This document shows positions 17,181 to 24,579 of a DNA stretch of 43,253 nucleotides, in pieces (the stretch's first letter is position 1; every line of letters begins with the position of its first letter). Where the stretch lies: assembly GCA_013696315.1 (NCBI GenBank), contig JACCYU010000037.1, positions 1-43,253 on the forward strand. The letters run 5' to 3'. The DNA is from Gammaproteobacteria bacterium. GTDB lineage: Bacteria > Pseudomonadota > Gammaproteobacteria > JACCYU01. The position numbers were made by a program, and so were the translations under genes. The notes under the pieces are model-generated. The model was not told the origin of the DNA. It worked only from the letters and a program-made list of their open reading frames with translations, and searched no databases.

Positions 17181-18020
17181 TTATGGCGGCGTTTCGCCCA
17201 GGAACAGTGTAGGGTCGACGGGCGTGCTGTTCAAATAAACGCCCCAGTGCAGATGCGGACCGGTGACGCGCCCGGTCTGGCCGATGGTGCCGATGACGTC
17301 GCCCTTGCTCACCTGCTGGCCTTTTTCGACCTTGATTTCGGTCATGTGCGCGTACATGGTGGTCAGGCCCTGCCCGTGGCTCAAGTACACGACGTTGCCA
17401 CTGAAAAAGAATTCGCCCGTGTGGATCACGGTCGCGGCCGCCGGCGCCCGGATCGGCGTGCCTTTGGCGGCGGCGATGTCCAGACCGCTATGCGGGCTGC
17501 GCGGCTGATTGTTGTAAAACCGGCGCAGGCCATACACGCTGCTGATCGGCCCCTCGACCGGGCTAGAAAACGCGAAATCTGGCGACCGCGGCGTCCAGGT
17601 TGCCAGTACTTCGGAGGTAATGGCCTGTTCCCTGTAGATGCGTTCCAGGTCTTCCGCCAGGGGCTCGACTTTGCGTTCATCGGTAATCGTAAGATATTGC
17701 GTTTCGTAGTTTTTCGGCTCGACCATGAAACTCTGGCGCGCGTGCACGCCGTTCGGCCAGCGCATATCCAGCCATTGTTCCCCGGGCTGCGTGTCGAGCG
17801 GGATGCCCACTACCGCGATCAAGTCTTCACCGTCTTCGACCACGGCTACCCGTCCGTCAGCGAAGCTCACTTCAGGCGGAACGCGATCGCGCGCCTCGAC
17901 CGATTCCAGCGCGACGCCGCCCGGGACGTTGAGTGCTTCTGGCAGGTTCGCGGCCGGCAAAGCAAATGGAATGACGAGCAGGGATAACAACAGTAGTACG
18001 TGGCGCGTCAGGATGTACAT
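17181..18020 (-). CDS. M23 family zinc metallopeptidase (LytM-type)
   Basis: The 279-residue product has an N-terminal signal peptide (hydrophobic residues 8-24), a beta-rich middle domain, and a C-terminal M23 domain. The zinc ligands are intact: His177 and Asp181 in SPHSGLDIA, and His258 in GPHLHWG, with His225 (TMYAHM) and His256 as catalytic partners. Such enzymes cut peptide cross-links in peptidoglycan in the periplasm, so a role in wall growth or remodelling is likely. The gene is divergent from the aminotransferase. No coiled-coil regulator domain of the EnvC kind is visible. Confidence 0.87.
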   Translation of the reverse strand: MYILTRHVLLLLSLLVIPFALPAANLPEALNVPGGVALESVEARDRVPPEVSFADGRVAVVEDGEDLIAVVGIPLDTQPGEQWLDMRWPNGVHARQSFMVEPKNYETQYLTITDERKVEPLAEDLERIYREQAITSEVLATWTPRSPDFAFSSPVEGPISSVYGLRRFYNNQPRSPHSGLDIAAAKGTPIRAPAAATVIHTGEFFFSGNVVYLSHGQGLTTMYAHMTEIKVEKGQQVSKGDVIGTIGQTGRVTGPHLHWGVYLNSTPVDPTLFLGETPP

Positions 18021-18111
18021 GAGGTTCTATAGGGGTTGATGGTTCAGCTTCGCCCGCTAGCCGCGGGCGCTGCAGGCGTTGATTTTCTGGAGGGGATGCT
18101 ACCATAAGCGC

Positions 18112-19290
18112 ATGACTTCGTACCCCGCGCCCGAGGCCGGCATGGCGATGAGAATGCGCCAGATCCGTCCCTTTCACGTGATGCGGTTGCTGGCGCGCGC
18201 CCAGGCGCTGGAGGCGGCGGGCAAATCCATCATCCACATGGAGATCGGTGAGCCGGATTTCCCCACCGCGCGGCCTATCGTGCAAGCCGGCGTGCGCGCG
18301 CTTCACGATGGCCACACGCACTACACGCCGGCAGCCGGCCTGCCTGCGTTGCGCGAGGCGGTGGCTCTGTTTTACCAACAGCGATATGGCTGCGACATCT
18401 CGCCCCAGCGCGTGGTGATTACCACCGGTGCCTCGGCGGCATTGCAATTAATCTGCGGCGTGCTGATCGATCCCGGCGACCGGGTGCTTATGGCTGATCC
18501 CGGCTATCCCTGCAATGCTAACTTCGTGCGGCTGTTTGGCGGTGAGCCACATTGCATCCCCGTCGACGCGGCTAGCGATTATCAGTTGAACACGTCCCTG
18601 CTACGAAAACACTGGGGCAGATCGGTGGCCGGCGCGTGGCTGGGATCGCCTTCGAATCCGACCGGTACGTTGGTCTCCGAGCCCGAGCTGCGCGCGATGA
18701 TCGATTACTGCCGTGAGAGAAGCGGATTCGTGATCGTCGACGAGATCTATCACGGGCTGACCTACGAAATCTCGCCCCAGAGCGTGGCAGCGATGTCGGA
18801 TGACGTGTTCGTCGTCAACAGTTTTTCCAAATATTTCGGCATGACCGGCTGGCGCCTGGGCTGGATAATCGCGCCCGAACGCTTCGTGCCCGGAATCGAA
18901 AAGCTCGCGCAGAACATTTACCTCGCGCCGCCGACACCGGCGCAGCACGCCGCGCTTACCGCGCTTAAACCCGCCACCATCGATATTCTGGAGAATCATC
19001 GCGAGGCTTTTAAGCGCCGCCGCGATTTCCTTGTGCCGGCACTGCGCGAACTCGGCTTCGACATCCCGATTACGCCACACGGCGCGTTTTATCTGTACGC
19101 GAACTGCGCGCGTCTGACCGACGACAGCTTCGCCTTCGCCGAGCGCCTGCTGAACGAGTTCGGCGTCGCCATCGCGCCCGGCATCGATTTCGGCAACCAC
19201 CGCGCCGCGCAGCACGTACGCTTTGCCTACACCACCTCAATGGAACATCTGCATGAGGGCGTGAAGCGGTTGGCAAAAGCGCTTTTGTAG
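18112..19290 (+). CDS. Pyridoxal-phosphate aminotransferase, class I/II
   Basis: The product of about 392 residues has the fold type I signatures: HMEIGEPDFPTARPIV, TTGASAALQLICGVLIDPGD, LGSPSNPTGTLVS (Asn pairing with the cofactor), and NSFSKYFGMTGWRLGW with the Schiff-base lysine. The C-terminal FAYTTSMEHLHEG carries the substrate carboxylate region. The exact amino donor cannot be read; such proteins are often annotated as aspartate/tyrosine-type. The frame opens with TTG at 18079; I prefer ATG 18112, though ATG 18142 has a better-placed GAGG. Its TAG stop codon lies inside the first REP element, so the REP probably trimmed or set the C-terminus. Confidence 0.86.
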   Translation: MTSYPAPEAGMAMRMRQIRPFHVMRLLARAQALEAAGKSIIHMEIGEPDFPTARPIVQAGVRALHDGHTHYTPAAGLPALREAVALFYQQRYGCDISPQRVVITTGASAALQLICGVLIDPGDRVLMADPGYPCNANFVRLFGGEPHCIPVDAASDYQLNTSLLRKHWGRSVAGAWLGSPSNPTGTLVSEPELRAMIDYCRERSGFVIVDEIYHGLTYEISPQSVAAMSDDVFVVNSFSKYFGMTGWRLGWIIAPERFVPGIEKLAQNIYLAPPTPAQHAALTALKPATIDILENHREAFKRRRDFLVPALRELGFDIPITPHGAFYLYANCARLTDDSFAFAERLLNEFGVAIAPGIDFGNHRAAQHVRFAYTTSMEHLHEGVKRLAKALL

Positions 19291-19310
19291 TCGGCAATCC
19301 CTTGCCGACT
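19287..19310 (+). repeat. REP element a
   Basis: Palindrome with arms TCGGCAA / TTGCCGA around TCCC. The head is GTAG with one G shared with the arm. The stop codon TAG of the aminotransferase lies within it. It pairs head-outwards with the inverted element at 19323. Confidence 0.75.
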
Positions 19311-19322
19311 GTTTGTATATAC

Positions 19323-19346
19323 GTCGCGAAGGGATTCGCGACCTAC
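19323..19346 (-). repeat. REP element b (inverted, second type)
   Basis: On the minus strand this reads as a GTAG head followed by arms GTCGCGAA / TTCGCGAC around TCCC. It is the opposite partner of element a, forming a REP pair with a 12-base spacer. Confidence 0.75.
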
Positions 19347-19377
19347 GGTTACTACGGAAAGAATGTGGACAGCTTCC

Positions 19378-19403
19378 GTAGGTCGGCAATCCTTTGCCGA
19401 CAT
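19378..19403 (+). repeat. REP element c
   Basis: GTAG head, then perfect arms GTCGGCAA / TTGCCGAC around TCCT, then AT. It stands alone about 110 bases before the start codon of the HExxH gene. Confidence 0.75.
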
Positions 19404-19513
19404 AAAAAATACGACAATAAGGTTCTCCAGTCCTTGTGCGGAATTTCCGGTTCAGGATATAAGAGCAAACTCGCGTATTTCGCGCGGAAAACAACATTAA
19501 GGAGGCAGCAACC

Positions 19514-20655
19514 ATGCGTGCGTTAGGCATTTCACTATCAGGGTTCCATTTATCTCTCAAGCATAAGCCGGCACAAATTTGGACAGGTAGGTCGGCAATC
19601 CCTTGCCGACATCAGAAGATAAAGGCGCCGCTTCTGGCGCTCGCGGCGTTGGCCGTTTTCGGGGCGGGGGGAGTAATAGCTCCTGATGCGCACGCAGCCT
19701 CGGCCCAGCAGACCTTAAGAGCCCGTCCCCTCGCCCCCACCGACATAAACCTCTTCAGTCCCGTCGCTTACCCGGACGCGCCGCCGCTGGTTCCCGCGCA
19801 AGGTCATGAGCTGGACATCAACGAAGCGTACATCGCCATTACCCAATACTTCAAGAATGATCGAAGCAGGCGGCAGCGCGCGCTGAATCTTTTCTATAAC
19901 GAAGACCTCATGCAGCGGATTCCGAATCACTCGCTGCGGGCGGGCTTGACGGGCCTGCTGGGCACTATCGGCGAACCGGCGACTAATTTCATTCTGAACG
20001 CGAAGACGCCCGCAGGCCTGCCCAAGGTGTTCGCCATCGATTTTGATGCCAATCCTTTTAATCCTTCCGATACAGGCATTGCGAGATCAATAAGGAATCC
20101 CGATACGGAACAATTGGCGTCGTTTTCAATCCCAAGTATAAATTTGAAAATCCATTCCTGTTTACAAATATCATCGCGCATGAAGCTCTTCACTCTGATC
20201 CCGCACTCTCTGATTTAGAGGAAGTCATTAATGTCGCGTTAGACACCAGTATCCGCTTGGAGCAACTCGCCAAGCATCCGGAACTGGCTGTTACCGGCAC
20301 CGAATTAGCCCGGCGCGACAACACTAATGCTTTAGCGCGCTTGAACTCCGGCACGGGCGCGAAACTCGGGTTGTTCGCTTCTAATGGCAACCAGCCAATT
20401 TTACCGGGAAGCCCGCTGACCTTCACAAGCTGGTTCGATCAACTCGATCAACTCGATCAATCGGCTGACCTGACGCCGACGCCAGGCGACCCGCTGCTGC
20501 GGCAAATACTCCTCAGGCTGAGGGAGCGCGGCAAGGTTTCGGTAAAACCGAACTTCGACATGAAGACGCTCAGGTTCATCGACAAGAACAGCCGAAACCT
20601 CACGGCGCAGGAGCTGGTTAGGGCCGCCAAAGCACTGAAGTTGCAGCTGCCATAA
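19514..20655 (+). pseudogene. Secreted HExxH protein of unknown family, frameshifted
   Basis: A very good AAGGAGG ribosome binding site precedes the ATG at 19514. Frame 2 gives a leader, a signal peptide (KAPLLALAALAVFGAGG then DAHAASA) and a helical domain (INEAYIAITQYFKND, LRAGLTGLLGTIGEPATNF). Frame 2 breaks down after about 20095. Frame 1, open from about 20062, then continues the same protein: GTIGVVFNPKYKFENPF, FTNIIAHEALHSD, and a helical C-terminus ending at 20655. The HEALH at 20179-20193 is a zinc-protease type HExxH motif. Joining the frames needs one missing base near 20080-20110. A REP element encodes part of the leader, between start codon and hydrophobic core. I do not recognise the family; a secreted metallopeptidase is a guess from HExxH alone. 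It could also be one intact gene with a sequence error. Confidence 0.55.
19587..19612 (+). repeat. REP element d, inside a coding leader
   Basis: GTAG head, perfect arms GTCGGCAA / TTGCCGAC around TCCC, and AT. It lies 73 bases inside the HExxH reading frame and is translated as TGRSAIPCRHQ between the start codon and the signal-peptide core. Confidence 0.75.
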
Positions 20656-20658
20656 TCC

Positions 20659-20684
20659 GTAGGTCGGCGATCCTTCGCCGACAT
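20659..20684 (+). repeat. REP element e
   Basis: GTAG head and arms GTCGGCGA / TCGCCGAC around TCCT. Compared with the other copies both arms have changed by one base so that pairing is kept, a compensatory change. It lies four bases after the stop of the HExxH gene. Confidence 0.75.
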
Positions 20685-20722
20685 GCGCCGGTTGATCCTA
20701 TCGCCGAGGACGCGGTCGTCAA

Positions 20723-20746
20723 GTCACGAAAGGATTCGCGACCTAC
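20723..20746 (-). repeat. REP element f (inverted)
   Basis: Minus-strand GTAG head with arms GTCGCGAA / TTCGTGAC; the one difference in the second arm still allows a G-U pair in RNA. It pairs with element e, 38 bases away. Confidence 0.72.
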
Positions 20747-20768
20747 GGCTCTGCAACTGCCGTGACAG

Positions 20769-20794
20769 GTAGGTCGGCAATCCCTTGCCAACAA
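20769..20794 (+). repeat. REP element g
   Basis: GTAG head and arms GTCGGCAA / TTGCCAAC, with one mismatch. It pairs with element h. Confidence 0.7.
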
Positions 20795-20805
20795 TCATCC
20801 AATAA

Positions 20806-20829
20806 GTCGCGAAAGGATTCGCGACCTAC
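20806..20829 (-). repeat. REP element h (inverted), 3' side of the transposase gene
   Basis: Minus-strand GTAG head and perfect arms GTCGCGAA / TTCGCGAC around TCCT. It lies 15 bases beyond the stop codon of the RAYT gene. Confidence 0.75.
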
Positions 20830-20844
20830 ATCGGTCCGATCGCA

Positions 20845-21354
20845 TTATTCCAGATTCATGCTCTTCAAATCATCTGGTTCGGTTTCTCCCCAGTCCGCGG
20901 TGTAAACCCCGCGCTTTAGCCACTCGGCGAAGCTGGTATGCGGGTAATCGAGCGGGCGCCGGCAATAGCCATGCTTGACCGGGTTGTAATGGATGTAATC
21001 CAGATGCCGGGCAAAGTCCTCATCGTCGCGGATCACGTGGTCGTAATACCTTTTCTGCCATACGCGGGCAGGAGTCTGCGCGCTATCCTTAAAATGCCAG
21101 GTTACGTCTCGCTTGACCGCGGCAACGATCCGAGGAAGGTCGTTCGGAATAGTCGGTTCCAACATCCAGTGCAGGTGATCCGGGAGAACCGCATGGGCCA
21201 CGTGGCGGAACGGGTACAGCGTTTTGACCCTGCGCATTGAGCTGAGGAGCGTATTGACCGCCGCGTCATTCGTAAGCCAGCATTTTCGATCGTAGGTCAC
21301 GATAGTGATAAAGACCGCATGGCCGGGTAGGTAATAGCGCCGGTAGTCAGGCAT
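20845..21354 (-). CDS. REP-associated tyrosine transposase (RAYT)
   Basis: The 169-residue product has the Y1/HUH nuclease fold of the IS200-related RAYT family. The divalent-metal motif is VLPDHLHWML with His60 and His62, and the catalytic tyrosine lies in DYIHYNPVKHGY (Tyr120 or Tyr123). Other family marks are YRRYYLPGHAVFITIVTY at the start, VWQKRYYDHVIRDDEDFARH, and the C-terminal WLKRGVYTADWG. I chose ATG 21354 because the family begins near PDYRRYYLPG; upstream codons to 21393 would read through a REP element. RAYTs bind and cut REP palindromes at the GTAG head and are thought to spread REPs while being domesticated single-copy genes. REPs lie directly on both sides of the gene. Confidence 0.93.
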   Translation of the reverse strand: MPDYRRYYLPGHAVFITIVTYDRKCWLTNDAAVNTLLSSMRRVKTLYPFRHVAHAVLPDHLHWMLEPTIPNDLPRIVAAVKRDVTWHFKDSAQTPARVWQKRYYDHVIRDDEDFARHLDYIHYNPVKHGYCRRPLDYPHTSFAEWLKRGVYTADWGETEPDDLKSMNLE

Positions 21355-21366
21355 CGTGTTGTTTAA

Positions 21367-21390
21367 GTCGCCAAAGGATTGGCGACCTAC
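21367..21390 (-). repeat. REP element i (inverted), 5' side of the transposase gene
   Basis: Minus-strand GTAG head and perfect arms GTCGCCAA / TTGGCGAC around TCCT. The arms are intermediate between the two main types yet fully self-complementary. It sits 12 bases before the RAYT start codon, so it may lie in the leader of its mRNA. Confidence 0.75.
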
Positions 21391-21407
21391 CATTTCCTGT
21401 TGTAATT

Positions 21408-21433
21408 ATAGGTCGGCAATCCTTTGCCGACAC
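21408..21433 (+). repeat. REP element j
   Basis: Head ATAG (one change from GTAG) and perfect arms GTCGGCAA / TTGCCGAC around TCCT. It is the outermost element, just past the stop of the dienelactone hydrolase gene. Confidence 0.72.
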
Positions 21434-21448
21434 GTTGTCCAATCCCTC

Positions 21449-22150
21449 TTACGACTTGATATGCTTGCCGAGAAACTCGTGCGTGCGTTGCCAGGCGAGC
21501 TTCGTGGCCTCGGGATTGTAGTGATCGGCGAGTTTCTGCACGTGTGGATTGCCGGGTTTCAAGGTTTCGTTGCCGAAGCCGTGATGGGCGTCGTACCAAT
21601 GAAATTCATAATTTACCTGTGCGTCTTTTAGTTTTTTCTCCACCGCGCGCACCTGGTTCGCCGGAAAAAATTCATCGTGCTCTGCGAAATGGCCTTGTAA
21701 GGGAATCGCAATCCTCGCCACGTCGGCCGCGTCTTCGGGCGGCATGCCGTACCAGCACACCGCGGCGTCGGCTTCACTCACGTGCACGGCCGCGAGGATG
21801 GTCAGCGCGCCGCCCATACAGAAGCCCATCACAGCGACTTTCGGGCTCGATTTTTTCAGAAATTGCACCGCGCCACGAATGTCTTGAGTGGCAGCGTCAG
21901 CGAAATCGAGGTCGCCCATCAGATGCTCGGCCTCGGCCTCTTCGACCGTGACTTTGCCCTTGTACAAGTCCGGCACCAGCACGCGGTAGCCCAGGCTTGC
22001 CAAGCGGTCGGCGACACCTTTGATCTGATCGTTGAGCCCCCACCATTCCTGTATCACCACCACGCCGGGCGCTTGTTCGGCGTCCGGCTTGACGCAATAA
22101 CCAGATGTCTTTTTGCCGTCGGGCCGTTTGAAGGTAATCATCTCGCTCAT
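21449..22150 (-). CDS. Dienelactone hydrolase family protein
   Basis: The 233-residue alpha/beta-hydrolase has the dienelactone hydrolase triad: Cys111 in VMGFCMGGA as nucleophile, Asp159 in AEHDEFFP, and the histidine in YDAHHGFGN (about 190). The N-terminal PGVVVIQEWWGLNDQIKGVADRL is typical of the family. Members open lactone or ester bonds; the physiological substrate here is unknown, since no chlorocatechol pathway genes are near. GGAGAG stands just before the ATG. The gene is followed by a REP element. Confidence 0.9.
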   Translation of the reverse strand: MSEMITFKRPDGKKTSGYCVKPDAEQAPGVVVIQEWWGLNDQIKGVADRLASLGYRVLVPDLYKGKVTVEEAEAEHLMGDLDFADAATQDIRGAVQFLKKSSPKVAVMGFCMGGALTILAAVHVSEADAAVCWYGMPPEDAADVARIAIPLQGHFAEHDEFFPANQVRAVEKKLKDAQVNYEFHWYDAHHGFGNETLKPGNPHVQKLADHYNPEATKLAWQRTHEFLGKHIKS

Positions 22151-22304
22151 AAGGCTCTCCAGATACCGATGGAAGGATTCGTCAGTTTACGTCGCCAGCA
22201 CGCACGCCGTCTTCCATGTATCGAGCGTAATTTATCAGCTTCATTATGGGCCGCTGAGCGCTGCGGTATGCGCGCGTCGGACTCAAACTGGTAACTAAAC
22301 AGTT

Positions 22305-23084
22305 CTATGTCTTTGCGATACGCCTGCGCGACGATTCCCGCGTCTCATCGCTGTAATAATGACTGTAGCCGAGCCGCTTGGACTTGTTCAGGTGGATCAT
22401 CTCCCTGCCGAGATTGCCCAGCTTTTGCCGCACCTGCGCGTAGTCGGCGGTCCGATTTTCATGGTAGCCCACGAAATCGACCGCCAGCCGGCCCGCCTCA
22501 TCGCATACATACTCATGCTGCGGAATCAGGATGTGATGTTCATAGATCGATTCGGGGTTGATAAAGCCGCGCACAAATGACCCGAAATCCGGATATGGGC
22601 TTAAGTGCTCGGCTCCCCAGCGCCGCAACCCAGCTCTGGTGCAGCCGTTATGGTAGAAATGGTACATCGAAACCAGGCGGTCTCACGGGTTACGCACGAA
22701 AGTGAACTTGAAATAGTCTTTGAAGGCGCGCTCACCAAAGATCTGTTTGTACTCGGCGACGGTGCGATGCCTGCCCGTGGTTGAGCCAAATAGAGATGTG
22801 CTGATCGACACGCCGCCTGTCTTCGGTATGTGCACGTAAATACAGCGATACCGATCGAATGGCTGCAGTGTTCGAACATTTGTGCCGTAGATGTCCTTGT
22901 CGATGCTATGGCGGAAGGTACGGAGTTCCCGGCAGTAGCGCACATTATCGCTCTGCGCACTTTTCAGCCTGGCGATTCGATGCCCCCGGTAGCATTCTCG
23001 GGCAACCAGTCTGGCGGACTGTGGCGAGGTGGCGCCCTCTTGAACGTCGCTTACGATAAACCAGTAAGAACCGGCTTGCAGCAT
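22305..23084 (-). pseudogene. Sulfotransferase-family gene with a nonsense codon
   Basis: Two pieces lie in one frame, 22683-23084 and 22305-22667. The first holds the PAPS 5'-phosphosulfate motif YVHIPKTGGVSISTSLFG and ends at FVRNP followed by TGA (22683-22685). The next codons read DRLVSMYHFYHNG. Family members read FVRNPWDRLVS here, so TGA replaces the TGG of a conserved Trp by one base change. The second piece completes the fold (PYPDFGSFVRGF, FVGYHENRTADYAQVRQKLG, YYSDETRE). Intact enzymes move sulfate from PAPS to carbohydrates or other acceptors. The N-terminal 75 residues upstream of the motif look unusual and the true start is unclear; a GTG in the frame is possible. GC content is lower than in its neighbours, suggesting acquired DNA. 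Confidence 0.8.
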
Positions 23085-23163
23085 AAACCTGCCTTAAAAA
23101 TGCCAGTTAGCCTATCAACTTTTGTGCCATGCGCGCTGACAAAAACCCGCTGCACGGGCGCCC

Positions 23164-23931
23164 CTAATCAATGGGTCGATTCCGGGTATCGCGGATGGCG
23201 CCGACGCCCGCGCCGCCGCGCAACCGCTCTACCCACATTGCGGTTGCGCCCGCCACGCCCACCGGCATCGCGAGGAAATTCAGCACGGGAATACTGGTCA
23301 TCACCAACACCGCGCTGCCGAAACCCAGCGCCAGCGGTTTGTTCTGACCCATCAGTCGGCGGCCATCGCGGAACGCCAGGTCATGATTGCCCATGGGCGC
23401 GTCGGCATACTCCAGCGCCAGCATCCACGCGCTGAACACCAGCCACGCAAACGGCGCGAAGACATTCAAGCCGGGGATCAGGAACAGGATCAGCAGCGGG
23501 ACGGTGCAAACGACGAGATAGCGAAGCTTGCGCAGCTCGTTGAGTATGGCGGTGAGACCCGCGCGGAACACGTGTGCCCAGCTCTGCGCGGGCAACGTCT
23601 GGCCGGTTAGCCGCGCCTCCAGCTTCTCCGCCAGCAGGCCGTTGAACGGTGCGCCGACGAGATTGGCGATTAAGGTAAATGTGTAGAACACCACCAGCAG
23701 CGCGGTGAGCGCGAACAGCGGCCACAGTATCCAGCGCGCCCATTCCAGCCATCCGGGCAACAGCCAGTCGAGGAACGCTTCGAACCGGCTGGCGCCGAAC
23801 CAGATCGCGCCGCCGAACAGGGTAAGGTTGATCAGCAACGGAATGATCACGTAGCGGCGGATGCCGGGTTCTGTAATCAATTTGACGCCGCGCGTCACGT
23901 AGCGCGCCCCGCTGGTGAATTGGCCAATCAT
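23164..23931 (-). CDS. cysZ: CysZ-type sulfate permease
   Basis: The 255-residue inner-membrane protein has the CysZ/EI24 layout. It begins SGARYVTRGVKLITEPGIRRYVIIPLLINL, and hydrophobic segments fall near residues 28-48, 70-90, 140-165 and 205-230. The motif SAWMLALEYADAPMGNHDLAFRDGR and NFLAMPVGVAGATAMWVERL are characteristic. CysZ brings sulfate into the cytoplasm for cysteine synthesis, so it fits with cysE elsewhere in the window. The gene is transcribed away from queF. Confidence 0.88.
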   Translation of the reverse strand: MIGQFTSGARYVTRGVKLITEPGIRRYVIIPLLINLTLFGGAIWFGASRFEAFLDWLLPGWLEWARWILWPLFALTALLVVFYTFTLIANLVGAPFNGLLAEKLEARLTGQTLPAQSWAHVFRAGLTAILNELRKLRYLVVCTVPLLILFLIPGLNVFAPFAWLVFSAWMLALEYADAPMGNHDLAFRDGRRLMGQNKPLALGFGSAVLVMTSIPVLNFLAMPVGVAGATAMWVERLRGGAGVGAIRDTRNRPID

Positions 23932-24107
23932 GTTTGCGTTATTAAAGGGCTCGTCCTGGTCACGCCGCCGAGCGCATCCGGGTACATCAGTGGCGGCGCC
24001 AGCGGTTGCCCGTGTTCATTGATGGCGCAGGTCCCCAGCCTGACGCGCCTGGATCGACGCGAATAAACAATGCTACGGCACTCATTGCGTTGCAGCAACC
24101 CGACCCG

Positions 24108-24497
24108 CTACGGCAACTCGACCCGGGGCGGCGCTTCCCAGCCTGCCTTGCGATGCTCGACGATTACGCTAGTATAGATTCCGCCGCGGACGTTGAAATC
24201 CGCGGTGACGCGCATGAAGCGCGGCGCGATTGCGGCGACCAGATCCGCCAGAATCTGGTTGGTCACGGCTTCGTGAAAAGCGGCCACGTCGCGGTAGGAC
24301 CACACGTACAGTTTCAGCGCCTTCAATTCCACGCACCGTTTGTCCGGAACGTATTCGAGCCGTAGTTCCGCGAAATCCGGCTGTCCCGTCTTCGGGCACA
24401 GGCAGGTGAACTCGGGCACGCGGATCCGAATCGTATAATCGCGCGCGGCTTGCGGATTGTCGAAAGTCTCCAGCGTGGTTTGCGGCTGGCCTGGCAT
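24108..24497 (-). CDS. queF: NADPH-dependent preQ0 reductase QueF
   Basis: The 129-residue product is the short (unimodular) form of QueF. The catalytic Cys34 and Asp41 lie in [16 protein letters not shown], and the substrate Glu/His region is [24 protein letters not shown]. The C-terminal [14 protein letters not shown] is typical. The enzyme reduces 7-cyano-7-deazaguanine to preQ1, in queuosine synthesis for tRNA. Divergent from smc. The 176 bases between its stop and cysZ hold no gene I can support. Confidence 0.94.
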   Translation of the reverse strand: MPGQPQTTLETFDNPQAARDYTIRIRVPEFTCLCPKTGQPDFAELRLEYVPDKRCVELKALKLYVWSYRDVAAFHEAVTNQILADLVAAIAPRFMRVTADFNVRGGIYTSVIVEHRKAGWEAPPRVELP

Positions 24498-24523
24498 CGT
24501 TTACACTCCGGTCACATTAAAGA

Positions 24524-24540
24524 ACTCTGCAATACAGAGT
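24524..24540. other. Short inverted repeat in the smc leader
   Basis: ACTCTG (24524-24529) and CAGAGT (24535-24540) form a perfect 6-bp stem with a 5-base loop, 27 bases before the smc ribosome binding site, in the divergent queF-smc region. It may be a small operator or an mRNA hairpin; chance is also possible. Confidence 0.3.
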
Positions 24541-24579
24541 CATCGAAATCACTTCTTATTCTACCGAAGGAGCGCATCC

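Noticed and set aside
19287-21433. A CRISPR array
   Set aside because: The repeats occur in both orientations, have irregular spacing (12 bases to more than 1 kb), and surround genes; they match REP elements instead.
22683-22685. TGA as selenocysteine or recoded tryptophan
   Set aside because: No SECIS-like context was recognised, the family has Trp at this place, and other genes in the window end at TGA; a nonsense mutation is simpler.
23932-24107. A minus-strand coding remnant between queF and cysZ
   Set aside because: A short open stretch reads like peptide sequence but has no start, no motif and no homology I can name.
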